DNA from: Clarireedia homoeocarpa | Taxonomy: Eukaryota; Ascomycota; Leotiomycetes; Helotiales; Rutstroemiaceae | NCBI GenBank assembly: GCA_001465935.1 | Contig: LNKV01000086.1 | Coordinates: forward strand, 1-42,123 | Length of the DNA: 42,123 nucleotides | Direction: 5' to 3' | Shown: one piece after another, positions 9,741 to 20,554 of the stretch | Layout of the letters: each line of letters opens with the position of its first letter | How positions within the stretch are numbered: position 1 is the stretch's first letter | The notes under the pieces: model-generated | Database searches by the model: none | Seen by the model: the letters and a program-made list of their open reading frames with translations, nothing else | What the model was told of the DNA's origin: nothing | Made by a program: the position numbers and the translations under genes

Positions 9741-10195
9741 TCACTCTCGCGTGCTGCGATTCGATTTCTTGTAAGCTTGTTTGTTGATCGGGAGGGGCTG
9801 GACGGGCATATTTGAAGGATTTTGTTCCTCCAAGAAGCGTTCCAACAAGCTGGCCCCAGGCCGTGTTGAATATGCCGCCTGAATCTCATCGAGAGTGAAG
9901 TGGCGATCGCAACCAAGTGGAAAGGCACTTTCGGGTTGCTGACCGGGATAGTCGGGATTTTCGACAGTAGTTGGGGGGCCGAACTCATATTCCGAGGCCC
10001 AGGCGCCGATATTAGTAAGGTCTAGCTCGATCTCCCCCGGGATTTTCTGTTTGTGCCTGTGAAGTGTCAGTAAAGTGTCGACTTGGAAGCCATCGTTTAT
10101 ACATACACTTTCGTGTCACCTGAGTTCGACGACATCATCGGAAGTGGTGTAACAACATCACGGCGGATCTTCGTTTGGCGAACGTGGGACACCAT
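9741..10195 (-). CDS. Hypothetical protein, two exons, 134 aa
   Basis: Exons 10195-10107 and 10056-9741 (405 nt) with a 50-nt intron, donor GTATGT and acceptor CACAG. The protein is soluble and polar, rich in Pro, Glu and Asn. No signal peptide or membrane segment is seen. A central segment reads IPGEIELDLTNIGAWASEYEF, ahead of an acidic, proline-rich middle and a basic C-terminal tail (KQAYKKSNRSTRE). No family is recognised. Good splice sites and a clean single frame after splicing support a real gene. It stands alone in the repeat nest, upstream of a duplicated hairpin sequence (10307-10401) that may lie in its promoter. Confidence 0.55.
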
Positions 10196-10306
10196 TGTAT
10201 ACTGTATGTTTTGATTGTTTCGTCTTGCTTGCAATGTATTTATTTTGGATGGACTTCAGTCTGTATTTAACCACAACCATCTTCACTCTGAGCTGCTACA
10301 ATATTC

Positions 10307-10401
10307 CACCATTTCTCCGTTCCCGACTCCCCTAAATAGCAATCGTGAGGGATACTTCACCATTTCTCAGCTCCCGATTCCCTAAAAGGGGAATCGTGAG
10401 G
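10307..10401. repeat. Tandem 44-bp imperfect duplication with hairpin
   Basis: Copies 10307-10350 and 10358-10401, both starting CACCATTTCTC and ending AATCGTGAGG. Copy 2 contains a perfect 8-bp stem CGATTCCC / GGGAATCG (10375-10396) with a 6-nt loop; the stem is partly broken in copy 1. It lies about 110-210 bp upstream of the minus-strand gene start at 10195. Confidence 0.65.
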
Positions 10402-10462
10402 CTCTCATATTCGAAGTCAAACGCGCATTAGAATTGGGCATCATCTTTGTGTCACAAGCTTG

Positions 10463-10828
10463 CAGGCGCTTCCCGCATTTAAACAGTGGTTTGACGCGTA
10501 TACGACGAAATTAATTCTCCCTCCGATTACCCAAATGGTCATCGTGCCATTTCCAGCCAAGCCGGGTTATCAAGATTGGCAGGCTTCTGAGTGGTTGGTT
10601 AAGCACATTCTGACTCGAGAATTGGATGATTTTCTACTTGGCTGCGGCACAGTGAGATGGGTGTACCGTGAGGAAGCGGGGGGAAGCAGGCATTCACGAG
10701 CTAAACGGCGGAAGCACCTCGCACGAACAGTTGATCTTTGCACGCCAACATCTGTAAGGTTTGTTATCTATTCGGTTTTCTTCTCCAAGCAATACTCATA
10801 CAATGTCTCTTCTTCTCCCTTAGCTTGA
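10463..10828 (+). pseudogene. Possible gene fragment (3' exon), unidentified
   Basis: The frame begins after an acceptor-like CTTGCAG (ending 10465) and has protein-like content (QWFDAYTTKLILPPITQ, then a tryptophan-containing QDWQASEWLVKHILTREL segment) to about 10760, where it overlaps the tail of the GNAT remnant on the other strand. No complementary 5' exons are seen upstream. No family is recognised. It may be the remnant of a gene broken by repeats, or a chance frame. Confidence 0.25.
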
Positions 10829-11250
10829 ATCTTCAGAATGCCTACGAGTCCATAGCCCAAATGCTCGTACAATGATTTGCCCATTGGGCTGCCGATAACA
10901 GTCAACATCCAGTGCTTTTCAGTAGCTTCTTTGAGGCCCCAGTGGCATAGCATTGTGCCAGCCCCTTGTCGTCGAAAATCAGGGTGTGTGGTCAACAGCC
11001 ACAAATGGATTTGGTGCTTTCCGTACTTTGCGAAATGCCGTTCAAATCCCTCTTCCACAACACTGGCCCAGACTTCCATGTGCACGGGATTTGCATCCTT
11101 CCGCTTATTGATCCCATTATCTGGCTAGGTTGGTGTCAAAGTCAAGGGACACAAAAGGTCGGAAATGATAACGTACCTCCACCGGTAGAAATGGTCTCAA
11201 CAGTAATGTCCCAAACGCTGACTGCAACAGGGTTATACTTCCAATTCCAA
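10768..11250 (-). pseudogene. GNAT-family acetyltransferase, 5' end lost at a repeat boundary
   Basis: Two exons remain: about 11250-11177 and 11120-10768, with an intron 11176-11121 (donor GTACGT, acceptor AGCCAG). The encoded C-terminal 140 residues contain the GNAT acetyl-CoA-binding motif A, LLTTHPDFRRQGAGTMLCHW, and a motif-B-like SLYEHLGYGLVG. Before them lies a beta-strand-like AVSVWDITVET that normally follows about 60-90 further N-terminal residues in fungal GNAT proteins. Those residues are absent. Coding similarity stops around 11250, where the dispersed palindrome repeat and a truncated MITE-like copy begin. Loss of the 5' part by insertion or rearrangement is the simplest reading. 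An alternative is a displaced 5' exon beyond the repeats, which I could not find. Confidence 0.6.
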
Positions 11251-11400
11251 CTATCTAAATTGTAATATTTCTTTATTATCCCCTTACTAAAAATAAAGTA
11301 GAGAGGGCGTTTCTGGTAGTAAAGAGGATAATAATTGACTATAATATTACTAAGTATCTAATCTAAGTAAGTGTACTATAGTAAAATTATATATTCTAAT
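11250..11400. repeat. Palindromic dispersed repeat, copy 2
   Basis: Matches about 6885-7031. Inverted ends TTATTATCCCC (from 11273) and GGATAATAA (to about 11335) are partly decayed compared with copy 1. It abuts the broken GNAT reading frame on its left. Confidence 0.6.
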
Positions 11401-11457
11401 GTAGTATAAAGAGTAGGTCCGTAGTCGATTAGTAAAACCTATGTTATTGGTTATAAT

Positions 11458-11588
11458 ATAGTAGATCACGGCTCAGTCTATGCACAGTCTATGCACACAA
11501 AGTGGCAGAGCTTGTTTCTTTTTTTTTTTGAAATCAGGAAGTCGTTGCTCTGCCGTTTATTCGATTGGCCAACAGACAATCGTCGGAA
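11458..11588. mobile_element. MITE-like element, copy 3, truncated and inverted
   Basis: Starts with the terminal inverted repeat TAGTAGATCACGGCTCAG and matches the right end of copy 2 in reverse complement up to CCAACAGACAATCGTCGG, where it stops. The opposite half is missing. A run of T near 11520-11530 corresponds to the A-run of copies 1 and 2. The 50 bp before it (11410-11457) also match the outer flank of copy 2. Confidence 0.65.
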
Positions 11589-11592
11589 GCTT

Positions 11593-11960
11593 AAAAAAGC
11601 CTTATCCGTAAAAGTGGGGCGTGGGAGGGGGAGAGGTGGTAAGGGGAAAACAGCTATAGATAAGGGACTATTTAGTATATGAAGGAATTTCATTTGGCCA
11701 ATAATATAAAAGTTAACAAGTCGGCTCTAGGGTTTTTGTGGTTTTCGTAGGTCTTATGCGAATTTTGTAAAATTTGAGGCTCTTACGATACTGATCTGCT
11801 GAGCCGTAAATTTCTAATAAGCTAATAATTTACTTTGTAAGGATTTATATTAAATCGAAAAATTAAGATTCGAATATTAGATTTTAGTTATTAAATAAAT
11901 AAAACTTTCAAGTATTTGGTGCCCTAGATTTTTGGATATATATATTTTTAATTGTAAGGA
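11593..11960. repeat. Dispersed repeat C, copy 3 (longest)
   Basis: Contains all blocks of the family: the AAAAGCCTTATCC leader, the core from 11680, AGCCGTAAATTTCTAATAAG, and the AAATAAATAAAACTTTCAAG / TTTGGATATATATATTTTT tail. Copies 1 and 2 each hold only part of this, so this copy best outlines the full element. No coding capacity is visible. Confidence 0.72.
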
Positions 11961-12208
11961 GAATTGTAGGTTATTATTGGGTGACTCGGTTGGTAGATTA
12001 GTGCCTAAGGCAACTATATCGGAATTTGTTGGTCTTATCGCCTTAGGTATAAAAGATCAAAGAGATAGGATCAACTCCAGCTTATCATACATATCGTCTT
12101 CAATAACTCGAGGTATAACATCTGCTATTACTGTATCATGAAAATCAACACTCTCTTTATATAACACCTACCGAAAGCCTTGTTGGGGGTCCTCTAACAC
12201 TATCACCG

Positions 12209-12915
12209 ATGGACGAGACGACGACTGACATAGTAGCCCGTGTCCTATAAATATAGCGACTACTCCGAACCCTGGACTAGCTATATATTGGATTTAAAGG
12301 ATTACAAGAAATTGTTACGACTTCTCCAGAGCGATAAGTCTCTTTGGAAGTTTGTAGAAGACAAGCTTCGGTATAAATCACCACTGGCAGGTCCTATATA
12401 AGGCAGATAGTTAGCTAACATTAATACTTTATAGATACGATTATTTTGCTTCTTTCAAACAATTTGTCCTTCGAAGGCCTTTATACCAACATCATTTCTT
12501 CATAAACAGAGTTCTTGATAATATTAAACACCAAATAAACTATATCGCATCCGGCTGAACTCATGCAGCTGCATTTGCACATGAAATATATCATTATGGC
12601 TCAGCGACCCTGAAATTTCCAGATTCAAAAATACAGCGAATACTCTCCTGATACGCACTTGGGACATATACAGGCGCTATACCCAGGGGTTATTATCGAG
12701 GTGTCGTTCTCGCAGAAGAAAAAGGATCTACCACGATTAGCTGATACTTATATTCTTGGATCAGAAGGTAATATACGTGTTGTAGTTGGATTAGATATGG
12801 AATAGCAGGGAAGCAAAAAAGTCACTTTATCTATCTGGCGACCGAAAATTGCGAGCAACGATACTGGGGAAATGGATACTTTTGATATTTGAAGATCTGA
12901 AGCTAGAGTCCGGGT
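12209..12915 (+). pseudogene. Decayed conserved fungal gene (two separated fragments)
   Basis: Fragment one (12209-12400) has protein-like content after a frame change and two stops near 12246-12255, including YILDLKDYKKLLRLLQSDKS. Fragment two (about 12640-12890) reads through SPDTHLGHIQALYPGVIIEV, ADTYILGSEG, VVVGLDME, an in-frame TAG near 12804, then KVTLSIWRPKIASNDTG. This order (SPD, YPGVIIEVS, VVVGLD, SIWRP) is one I recall from a repeated family of fungal hypothetical proteins. A resemblance to PD-(D/E)XK nuclease-like folds (D then ExS/K) is only a guess. About 240 bp of unrelated AT-rich DNA separates the fragments. Not functional as read. Confidence 0.5.
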
Positions 12916-13392
12916 AGGTACTTCTAGGTACTATACATTAATGTAGTTCAACCTGCTTCATCGTGTAACATTACGATCACCTACAAACGAAGTCTCCATG
13001 GTTAGTATCAATTATATCGAAGCACCTTCAACGTTTCCTTTTCTTTGATTTAATGCTTTATTCAAACTATATGACTCTATTTCATTTCAGTATCTTCGTG
13101 GGCATTGTTTTCATTACAACGGTGCGCAGCTCAACATAAACGTGCCGTAGAAGGCAGTCGAAAAACAATGAAACTCTGTCCTCAAAAGTCATACAATGCA
13201 GCCCGCACAACAATAAAAGCGACTGTTTTAGGCACTGTTAAAGTTATGAGTTATGAGGACGTTGCTGAGGTACAAGGAAAACGTGATGTAAAAGTTTGAG
13301 CGGAAGCCTGATTATTGTCAAGTATAGGAGACTACAACCCTGATGCTCAATTTGGGAAAACGACGCGGAACTGATCAGCAAGTAGCTAAGCC
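12916..13392. other. Intergenic, no gene found
   Basis: The plus-strand frame at 13105-13299 has no start context, domain or splice support. The minus-strand frame at 13462-13244 overlaps, out of frame, the 3' end of the ankyrin gene, so this interval holds only that gene's downstream region. Confidence 0.5.
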
Positions 13393-16300
13393 TTACATCG
13401 AGCTCCTTCCAGCATTCCTCTCGCGACTTCCAACAAAGGGAACTATACGAAAGTTTAACCATGGATCAGAGATTCCCATTTCTTTAGCCGCACGGTCAAA
13501 CTTCGTAAACTTGTGGTCGCTGTAGTGGTCCATCCTCGCATTGCGGAAACACTTGAAGCAGTAGTCAAAATCGTAGCAAGTGCGACACTGGTACCGTGGA
13601 CCGTAAATTTGCTGCCGAAATATGTATTAGCCCGTGCCGTCTTTCATTAGAGGTCAAATTGAAAACGAGAGTTCTCAAACCGCTGGAATGTTTCCACTTA
13701 CACAAAAGCATCCGTCGCAATGGTATGAATCCTTGACCTCCCGAGTTTCTGCTTGTGGCACAGGAAGTACCTCTTCCTCATCGTCGGGCAATTTTGAGAA
13801 ATTCGAGGCCGTTGAGAAAGGTCCTTCGGCTGAATCGCTTTTCAATCCTAAAAGCTGTTCAACATCGTCCCATTTGTCTTGCTTTCTCGTATGGTACTGA
13901 AGGGTGTGGATTGGCTTCCAACCCCTGTGGCTACGTAGAGACTTGTTGGCATTCTTTTTAAGAAGCAATTTCACAATTGTCGCTCTATCTCCCTTGCCCC
14001 GAGCGGCCCAGTGGAGGGCAGACCAGCCGTCGCAGTCCACATCATGTACACAACTAGGCCACTCTTCTAGAATTTTTTTGGCGACATTGACCGCACAGTT
14101 AGCGGCGGCAAAGTGAAGAGCATGTCGGCCCTGATAATCTCTTTGCAACAACAATGTATTTTTTGGATCCAAAATATCGGGGAGGCTATAGCAGCTCAAT
14201 GCATCTGGTGGGTTCCAGTGATTGTACATTGCAGCGTAATGGACTGGAAAGCACCCGCCAGCATTGCGAATCTCTGGTTTAAACGCATGAGTTGCTTGCA
14301 GAAGGCACATTATGATGTCTAGCCTAAGTGCATCTACTGCGGCGTGAAGAGCGGTGCCGAACTTTTCAGTGAGTTTCGTGAGCTTGGGCTGGTGGAGAAG
14401 GATCAGCTCCACCATTTCCTCCGATCCAGACTGTGTAGCTGCGTGGAGAGCGGTTCCGCAGTAACCCCCTTCCACGTCAACTAAGCTGTGATCTTTTTCG
14501 AGAAGGTATGCTGCAGTTTTCAAGTAACAAGTCTTTTTATCATCAGACAGCGATCTACCAGCTAAAATGGCGACCGCGTGGAGTGGTGGTCCTAGTGTCT
14601 TGCTGCCCAGCTTTGGATCCGCGCCTGCAAGCACGAGGAGTTTGACAATCTGGAATGACGCCTCGGTACCCTTACTTGCGGCAAGAGCCAGGAAAGTATT
14701 GCCTTCTGCGTCCGTTTTGTTGAGTTTGGATGTGTCTGAGCGGGATAGCATCTCAACAGCTTTAATATTCTCTTGCGTTACGGCGTAGTGTAGCAATGAC
14801 ACATGGTCAGGTCCAAGATCGGGGTCTAAGTCGTATTGGAGTAAAACTTCCAGCTTCTTCATCTTACTAATATCTTTACTATCGATAAGATCTCTGAGCG
14901 ATGGTTGCGATACTAGCGGTGCTTTGTCGTTGGATCTTTGAGACTTGTCATGGAGATGTTGAATGACCACCTGAAAGGCATCGCAGCTAAAATTTGATGC
15001 AGCAAGATCTGCGAATGTGCTATATGTTGCAGCATACAATGCTGGAACTTTTAAAGGAGACCCCGCCTCGAGAAGTGTCCGTACACAGCCGGGAGACTCT
15101 GCAGCACAGTACAGCGGCGTAAAGCCGTCAGCATTTTCAATGGCCATGTCGGAACCCGCTTCAACCAACATACGTAAACTATCCAAGGAATTCCGCTTTG
15201 CTGCATCGTGCAGAGGAGTCCCTCCGGAGCTATCTAGAACGTCTAGAGTAGGCTGACGCTTAAGGATTGATGCCATGGCGCGTGGATAGATGCCCCAGGC
15301 TGTCAAGTGCAAAGCTGAATTTTGGTGCTTGTCTTGCGTATCTGGATTTGCTCCGGCCCGCAACATCTTCTCAACAAGTTCATGCTTTCCATAGATCGCT
15401 GCGGACATGAAAGCCTTGTCAATCAAGGGGGGAGAGTAGTGTGGAAGGAGTATAGCGGCCACCACGGCCTTGTCATAGACGCATGCCACATCGAGGGCTG
15501 TTCGATGATAGTAATTCTCAGTGTCGTTCTGTGCATTCTTCTCCAAAAGTCTTCTCACAAGTTTGACACAGCCCATGCCCGCTGCCAAGTGAAGTGCCGT
15601 GTTTCCAATGTTGTCAATACAATTTAGGGTAGATAGTTCATTACGACGGTCAAGCTCGTCGATGAGCATCTCACCAACTTCCTCATATCCGAAGTCACAG
15701 GCATGGTGTAACGCATTTCTTCCCATGTTCCCTAGTGTTTGGATGTTGATATTCGCTTTTTTCTTGAGTAGGGCCTTGACAATTGTCGGGTAGTTCCAAT
15801 ATGCCGCCAGGTTCAAAGCTGTCGTGCCCTCAGAAGTTTGACTGTTAAACTTAGATTTTTCTAGAGATGTTACAGCGAGAATCTTAGACGATGAGTTCCC
15901 ATTCTCTAAAAGTGTAGCTGATTGCTCTGTCACATTTTGACTGGTCTCAGTCTCAGTCTCACCTCTTCTGGCATTCAGAGGACCATAGTCCAGAGCACTC
16001 TGTCCAGTATCTTCTCCTATCTCATCTCCAAAGTTGCTCGTCGAGTCAGACTCGAGGTTCCCCAAGGGTCCAGTAACAACTGGGTCTATTTTCACTAAGG
16101 ACACAATCTTTTGAGAATCTGGTGGCAGTGGATTGCTTTCTGTGAATTTGTCTCGATTCTCACCAGGTGGATTGCTTTCCGTGGATTTGTCTCGATCCTC
16201 ACCAGCTGAATGGTCTGGAAGTGGTGGGATTGATTTGGATGCAATGGTTGGTGTATCAAGCGGACTTTGTTCGCATGCCGAATCTGCTGCCGAGACCAAT

Positions 16301-19300
16301 TCATCTCTTTGGTCTGAACTCACCACTTCCCGACTTTTGCCTGACGATTGAGAAATGTCCCTCACCATCTCAGCTGAACCTCCGCGCTCATCTAATGTTA
16401 GCGGGCTCGACTCTTCCCTGGCTTGGCGAACGAGAGTAAGAGCAATGTCCGGATAACCGTTGCGAATGGCCAAATGTAGCGCGAGATTTCCCCCTTTATC
16501 CGTATCCCATAGTGAAACACTACGGCGAAGGATACAGTCGACTATATCAATGTATCCTCTGGCAGAAGCCTCGTGCAGTGGTGTCCTACCTTCGTCATTT
16601 TGTTTTGACGTGTCTGCGCCGGCGTGAATGAGGTGCGACGCTACTGTGAAATGCCCTCTCTGAGCGGCAAGAAGAAGCGGTGTCGAGCTGTCGGCGTCCC
16701 CTTCGTCTAGGAGAAAAGACCTTTGTTCATCTTCGATCAAGTCTAGGAACGAAAGCATGAACCCATGATTCCCAGAAAGGGCCGCCCAGTGAATCGGATT
16801 GCTTCCATTATATCTAGGTACGCTATTAAGGTCTCTGGTATTGTTGAAAATGCTGCGCAATGAAACGCCAGTCGCAGACGAGTGGCAAATTGTGTGGAGT
16901 AAGGGGGGACAGAATTGGTCGTACTTGATGGATTTGCTGAAATTCTCCTGCAGAGCTCCTACCAGCTTCGTATTTCCGGCGAGAACTGCGTTCTCCATGA
17001 TCTTGTTGGCATTTTGATCGACGAAGTTTTTCACCTTTGGTATAAGACTACAAAGGGCATCGTCGGTTCCTAAGCGAAAAATTCGGTGCAGCGTCGAACG
17101 GCCGTAGAGCTCTCCCAAATTTACCAGCTTCAAGAGCGCATCCTTCTCATCTAGCTGAGCCAAGACGATTGCAATTACTAACCATGCCGACTCCTTACTG
17201 GAAGCAGGAGTCTTTGCTGCATGCATAGCAACATTCGCAGCTTGGAGTATTGTAATTCCCAAGAGCTCTGCGATGTAGTGCGGATTGGGGAATTGCGAAG
17301 GGAGAGGCTCCTCAATATCAGCAAATCGTCTTAGACATTGTAGCCACCAATAAACACGAGATTGGTTTGATAAGAATTCATTCACAAGTTCTCGGACTAC
17401 TGCTTCCTCGCTTCGCGACCTTTGAGCATGAGTGAGCCAGTGCTCTAATGCATAGGCTAAAAGTGGTTGATTCTGGCTGTCACAGAGGTCTTTGTCACTA
17501 ACTTTACTCTCCTCGCTATTGCCACTACTCCCAATGTCTTCCTTCAAATGAGTTGCAATGTACTGCACGCAAAATTTTGCAATCTCCAGATCAGGGTCAG
17601 GCGGCAGGGTAAGCCACGTTGTATCCGGCGATGTTTCCGAAAGTATAGCCGATTCTCGCATTGATATAAGACGATCGACAAAGTTGGGACTAATATGATG
17701 AACTTGGCGTGAATCAACAGAAATAAGGCCGCATAAAAGCGTATCAAAAGTCTGCACGGTGAGTGTAGCATCGTGTGGGACAGCGTGGGCCCGTAGTATA
17801 TCCTCAAGCTCACCGGCGGAGAGAAACCGAGCCGCAAACGTCAGCCAGAGCATCCCCACTTTGATATAAAGTTGATATATTGTGGGAATTAGCTTAAGCA
17901 CGTTTAATATTGCATTCTCAAAGTCTCCAGACTCCAGACATATCCTGACTGCAGGAAGCGAGATTGGTGAAAAGTTGCTCGGATTCCACCACAGTTCCCA
18001 TCCACCTTGGAACGGCCGAGGGTGACCAGAAACAACCGTTTTCATTCTCGGCTTAAAATCAATAATTTCACCAGCAGCCCTCATTTCTACTCCCAAACTC
18101 CGTTCGAGATCTCGTTGAATAGCTACAGCAGCTTGTGGAGTTGTAAGATCAACATTCCAATCAAATGACGAATCTTTAGGGGTGGCTTTTTGGATGATCA
18201 TGACTTTGAGACGACATTCGCTTAGAGAAATCAGGTCGCGCACATTCTGTAATACATCTCGAATTGGAGCAGAAAACGTGTGATCTTCAGGTAGATGGAA
18301 AATAAAGTAGGTTTCTCCAACCACATTCGCCAGGAGCAATGACCTCAAATATTTCAAGAGCATCTTCTCTTTCCAGGTCTTATTGAGGGACCGCAGCGCT
18401 ACCTCAGCCTCGCCATAAAGGCCCTGAAGTTGTGGCACGAGCCCTGGCCGACTCTCAAGCACTCTATAACACATGTGGGCTAGAAGCTCGACCTTGGTCC
18501 AAGGCTGGAGCTGGCCAGCTAAATAGGCGATAGTTATAGCGACGTCCAGCAATTTCGAGTCATTTGGCCGTTGGGTTAGTATCGAGAAACGAATATCGTC
18601 CGATAGGGGCATCGTGGAATAAGTTAAGCCTTTGAGATTGAGGACCTTCCACGAGTTACTGATTGAGTTCACCGGGCGACGGTGCGTTGGAACCTTGGGA
18701 GTAAATCCGCTAGCCGTGCCAAATTCGATGTCGTTTGCTTCATGGTTCCCGGTGCTCTCTTGTATCCAGTCGTTTATTTCCGGAGACGAGAGAATCCACT
18801 TGCAAAGTTCCGTCCAAACCATCAATGGTCTTTTGGTGTGCAAAATAGGGAAACTGTTTTTGGAGAACAATTTCATCCACCTCTTATAGGCGTCAAGAAC
18901 ACCTAAGGTTTGATGGCTTAGTATAATCACAGGAAAACATGGCTGGGTGACTCTTACGGGAGCTGGTATTCTCAATCACCGCAGCTAGAGACTTTGCTTG
19001 GATGGGTGTGTAGAAGTTCCCTAGTTCATCATATCTCTTGTGTTCGCCAAGCTGGGTTTCATTGGTCAAATTTAATGTTGCCATCGCAGGTTCGATAAGC
19101 TTGATTCACTAGTTAAATAATCTGGGATAAATCGGGGTACGTTGAGGCATGTCCTCAGTCCCTATGTTAATCATTGGGTACTTACAATCGGATAGTTTGC
19201 TTGATTTATCTCGGGACGCTTTTGAAAGTAACTAATAGTTCTCAACGTGCCAGATATTGTAGAGAAGTCCGTCATAATTTGGTTGTGGTGGGCTGCGAGC

Positions 19301-20554
19301 TGCCGAATTGTATCCGGCAACCACTTGCCCGGCATGCCCTGGAATTGGTCTTGCACCAATTTTGATAAGGTGTAGTCCCATGGAAATGCCTTAGAATCTC
19401 GATGAGGGGTGCCTATAAAAATCTTTTCATTGTAGTCAGTGTGAGTAGTCTTACATACGGAGGTCGCGTCAAAAAGCCCTAAGAATTTAGACAGAGCTTT
19501 CATAAGGCATCGTAGCTGTAGTTACAGCATAACAGACGCTACAGTCTCCTAAACCTCGGCACTGGAGTGACCAACATTAGTGGATCACTAATTAGCCGGG
19601 TTCTAAGGAGGCACACAGTGCACTGGCTCGCTAACTGCACACAATTCTCAGAAGTCTTTGCCGCAACCTCCATACCGTTAGTTTACATATTGGATGGCGA
19701 CGCACCAATAAAGTGATCTGCTCCAAAATCTTCGCAGATTCTTTTGACCTCGAAGCTTTCAGAAGTGCCTAAAATAGCGAAAAAAGTCAATGAAATCAGA
19801 AGGAAGGCGGAATAGGATCCTATCTTTGTCGTCCGCACCTGTTTCACGATTGTTCCCCCGATATCATATCCCAAGAATATGAGGGAGGTATTGCTATCCT
19901 ACAATTACATGGTCAGTGGATTGAGTTTCTGATTCACTAAACATCAACAGGAGTACAAAGCGGCAAGCCCAATGTTTAGTTGACAGTGTGGAGTTTAAGA
20001 CATCACTAAGACTCCTATGAGAAACTCATACGAACCTCGTCCATAAGTTCCATACACTCTTTAAGCAGCTTTTCTGCGGCTTCCTGCATTCCTAAACGCG
20101 GCGACTCCTTCTGGATGATGGAATCAACTAGGAAACTAAATTCCCTAACTTGAGAACTTAGGGCATAAATCCTTTCTCCCACGTAAGGGTGATAGCCCTT
20201 GAGACCATGGACAGTAACAACACTAGAAGTAATTAGACATCATTTAGTTCGGGAGGAGATATGGTATATGACTGACATCTGTTGGAGATGCGCTTCCTCG
20301 ACAGGGTTGGGTACGTCCGGCTCATCGTCCGATGCAATACTCGAAGCTACTAGTAGTATCTCGGGTTCAGGGGCCGGTGGTGCAAGATCATTGTCTTCAT
20401 GCATGACAGGCTCTTTGTCATCAAAAGTGATAATATTGCCTTCGTTTGTCGAAGATGCCGTGTGCATTGCTTGATGGATGCTTTCATCATCGCTACTATC
20501 GAGTTCATTGGCTATCATATACCGCCTCCAGCGATGGCGGCGAGAGTTCCACAT
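13393..20554 (-). CDS. Ankyrin-repeat NLR-like protein with hydrolase-like N-terminus and C-terminal ZZ zinc finger, 2159 aa
   Basis: Exons 20554-20277, 20222-20036, 19898-19839, 19768-19706, 19515-19186, 19099-18958, 18902-13702 and 13611-13393 total 6480 nt. The N-terminal 92 residues are acidic. Residues about 93-310 resemble the alpha/beta-hydrolase (SERAC1/lipase-like) domain of fungal NLR-type proteins: VTVHGLKGYHP, LIFLGYDIGGTIVKQ and FIGTPHRDSK. The nucleophile elbow reads G-Y-D-I-G, with Asp where Ser is usual. Residues 355-1050 look like the NACHT/winged-helix region (MLWLTFAARFLSAGELEDIL), but no Walker A GxxxxGK[ST] is visible. About fifteen ankyrin repeats follow (about 1054-2035), e.g. 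STPLLLAAQRGHFTVASHLI and GNTALHLAAGMGCVKLVRRL, interrupted by a low-complexity insert (about 1175-1300) with a 13-residue tandem duplication. The C-terminus is a ZZ finger (about 2079-2125): CDGCFC, CRTC, CFKC, HYSDHKF. The 19705-19516 intron is the least certain; an in-frame 36-nt intron (19458-19423) is possible. Likely cytoplasmic sensor; role inferred. Confidence 0.85.
16128..16205 (-). repeat. In-frame 39-bp tandem duplication inside the ankyrin gene
   Basis: Two 39-bp units (16128-16166 and 16167-16205) encode 13-residue repeats of the type GExRDKxTESNP in the low-complexity linker between ankyrin blocks. The units differ at four positions. The count is likely to vary between strains. 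Confidence 0.8.
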
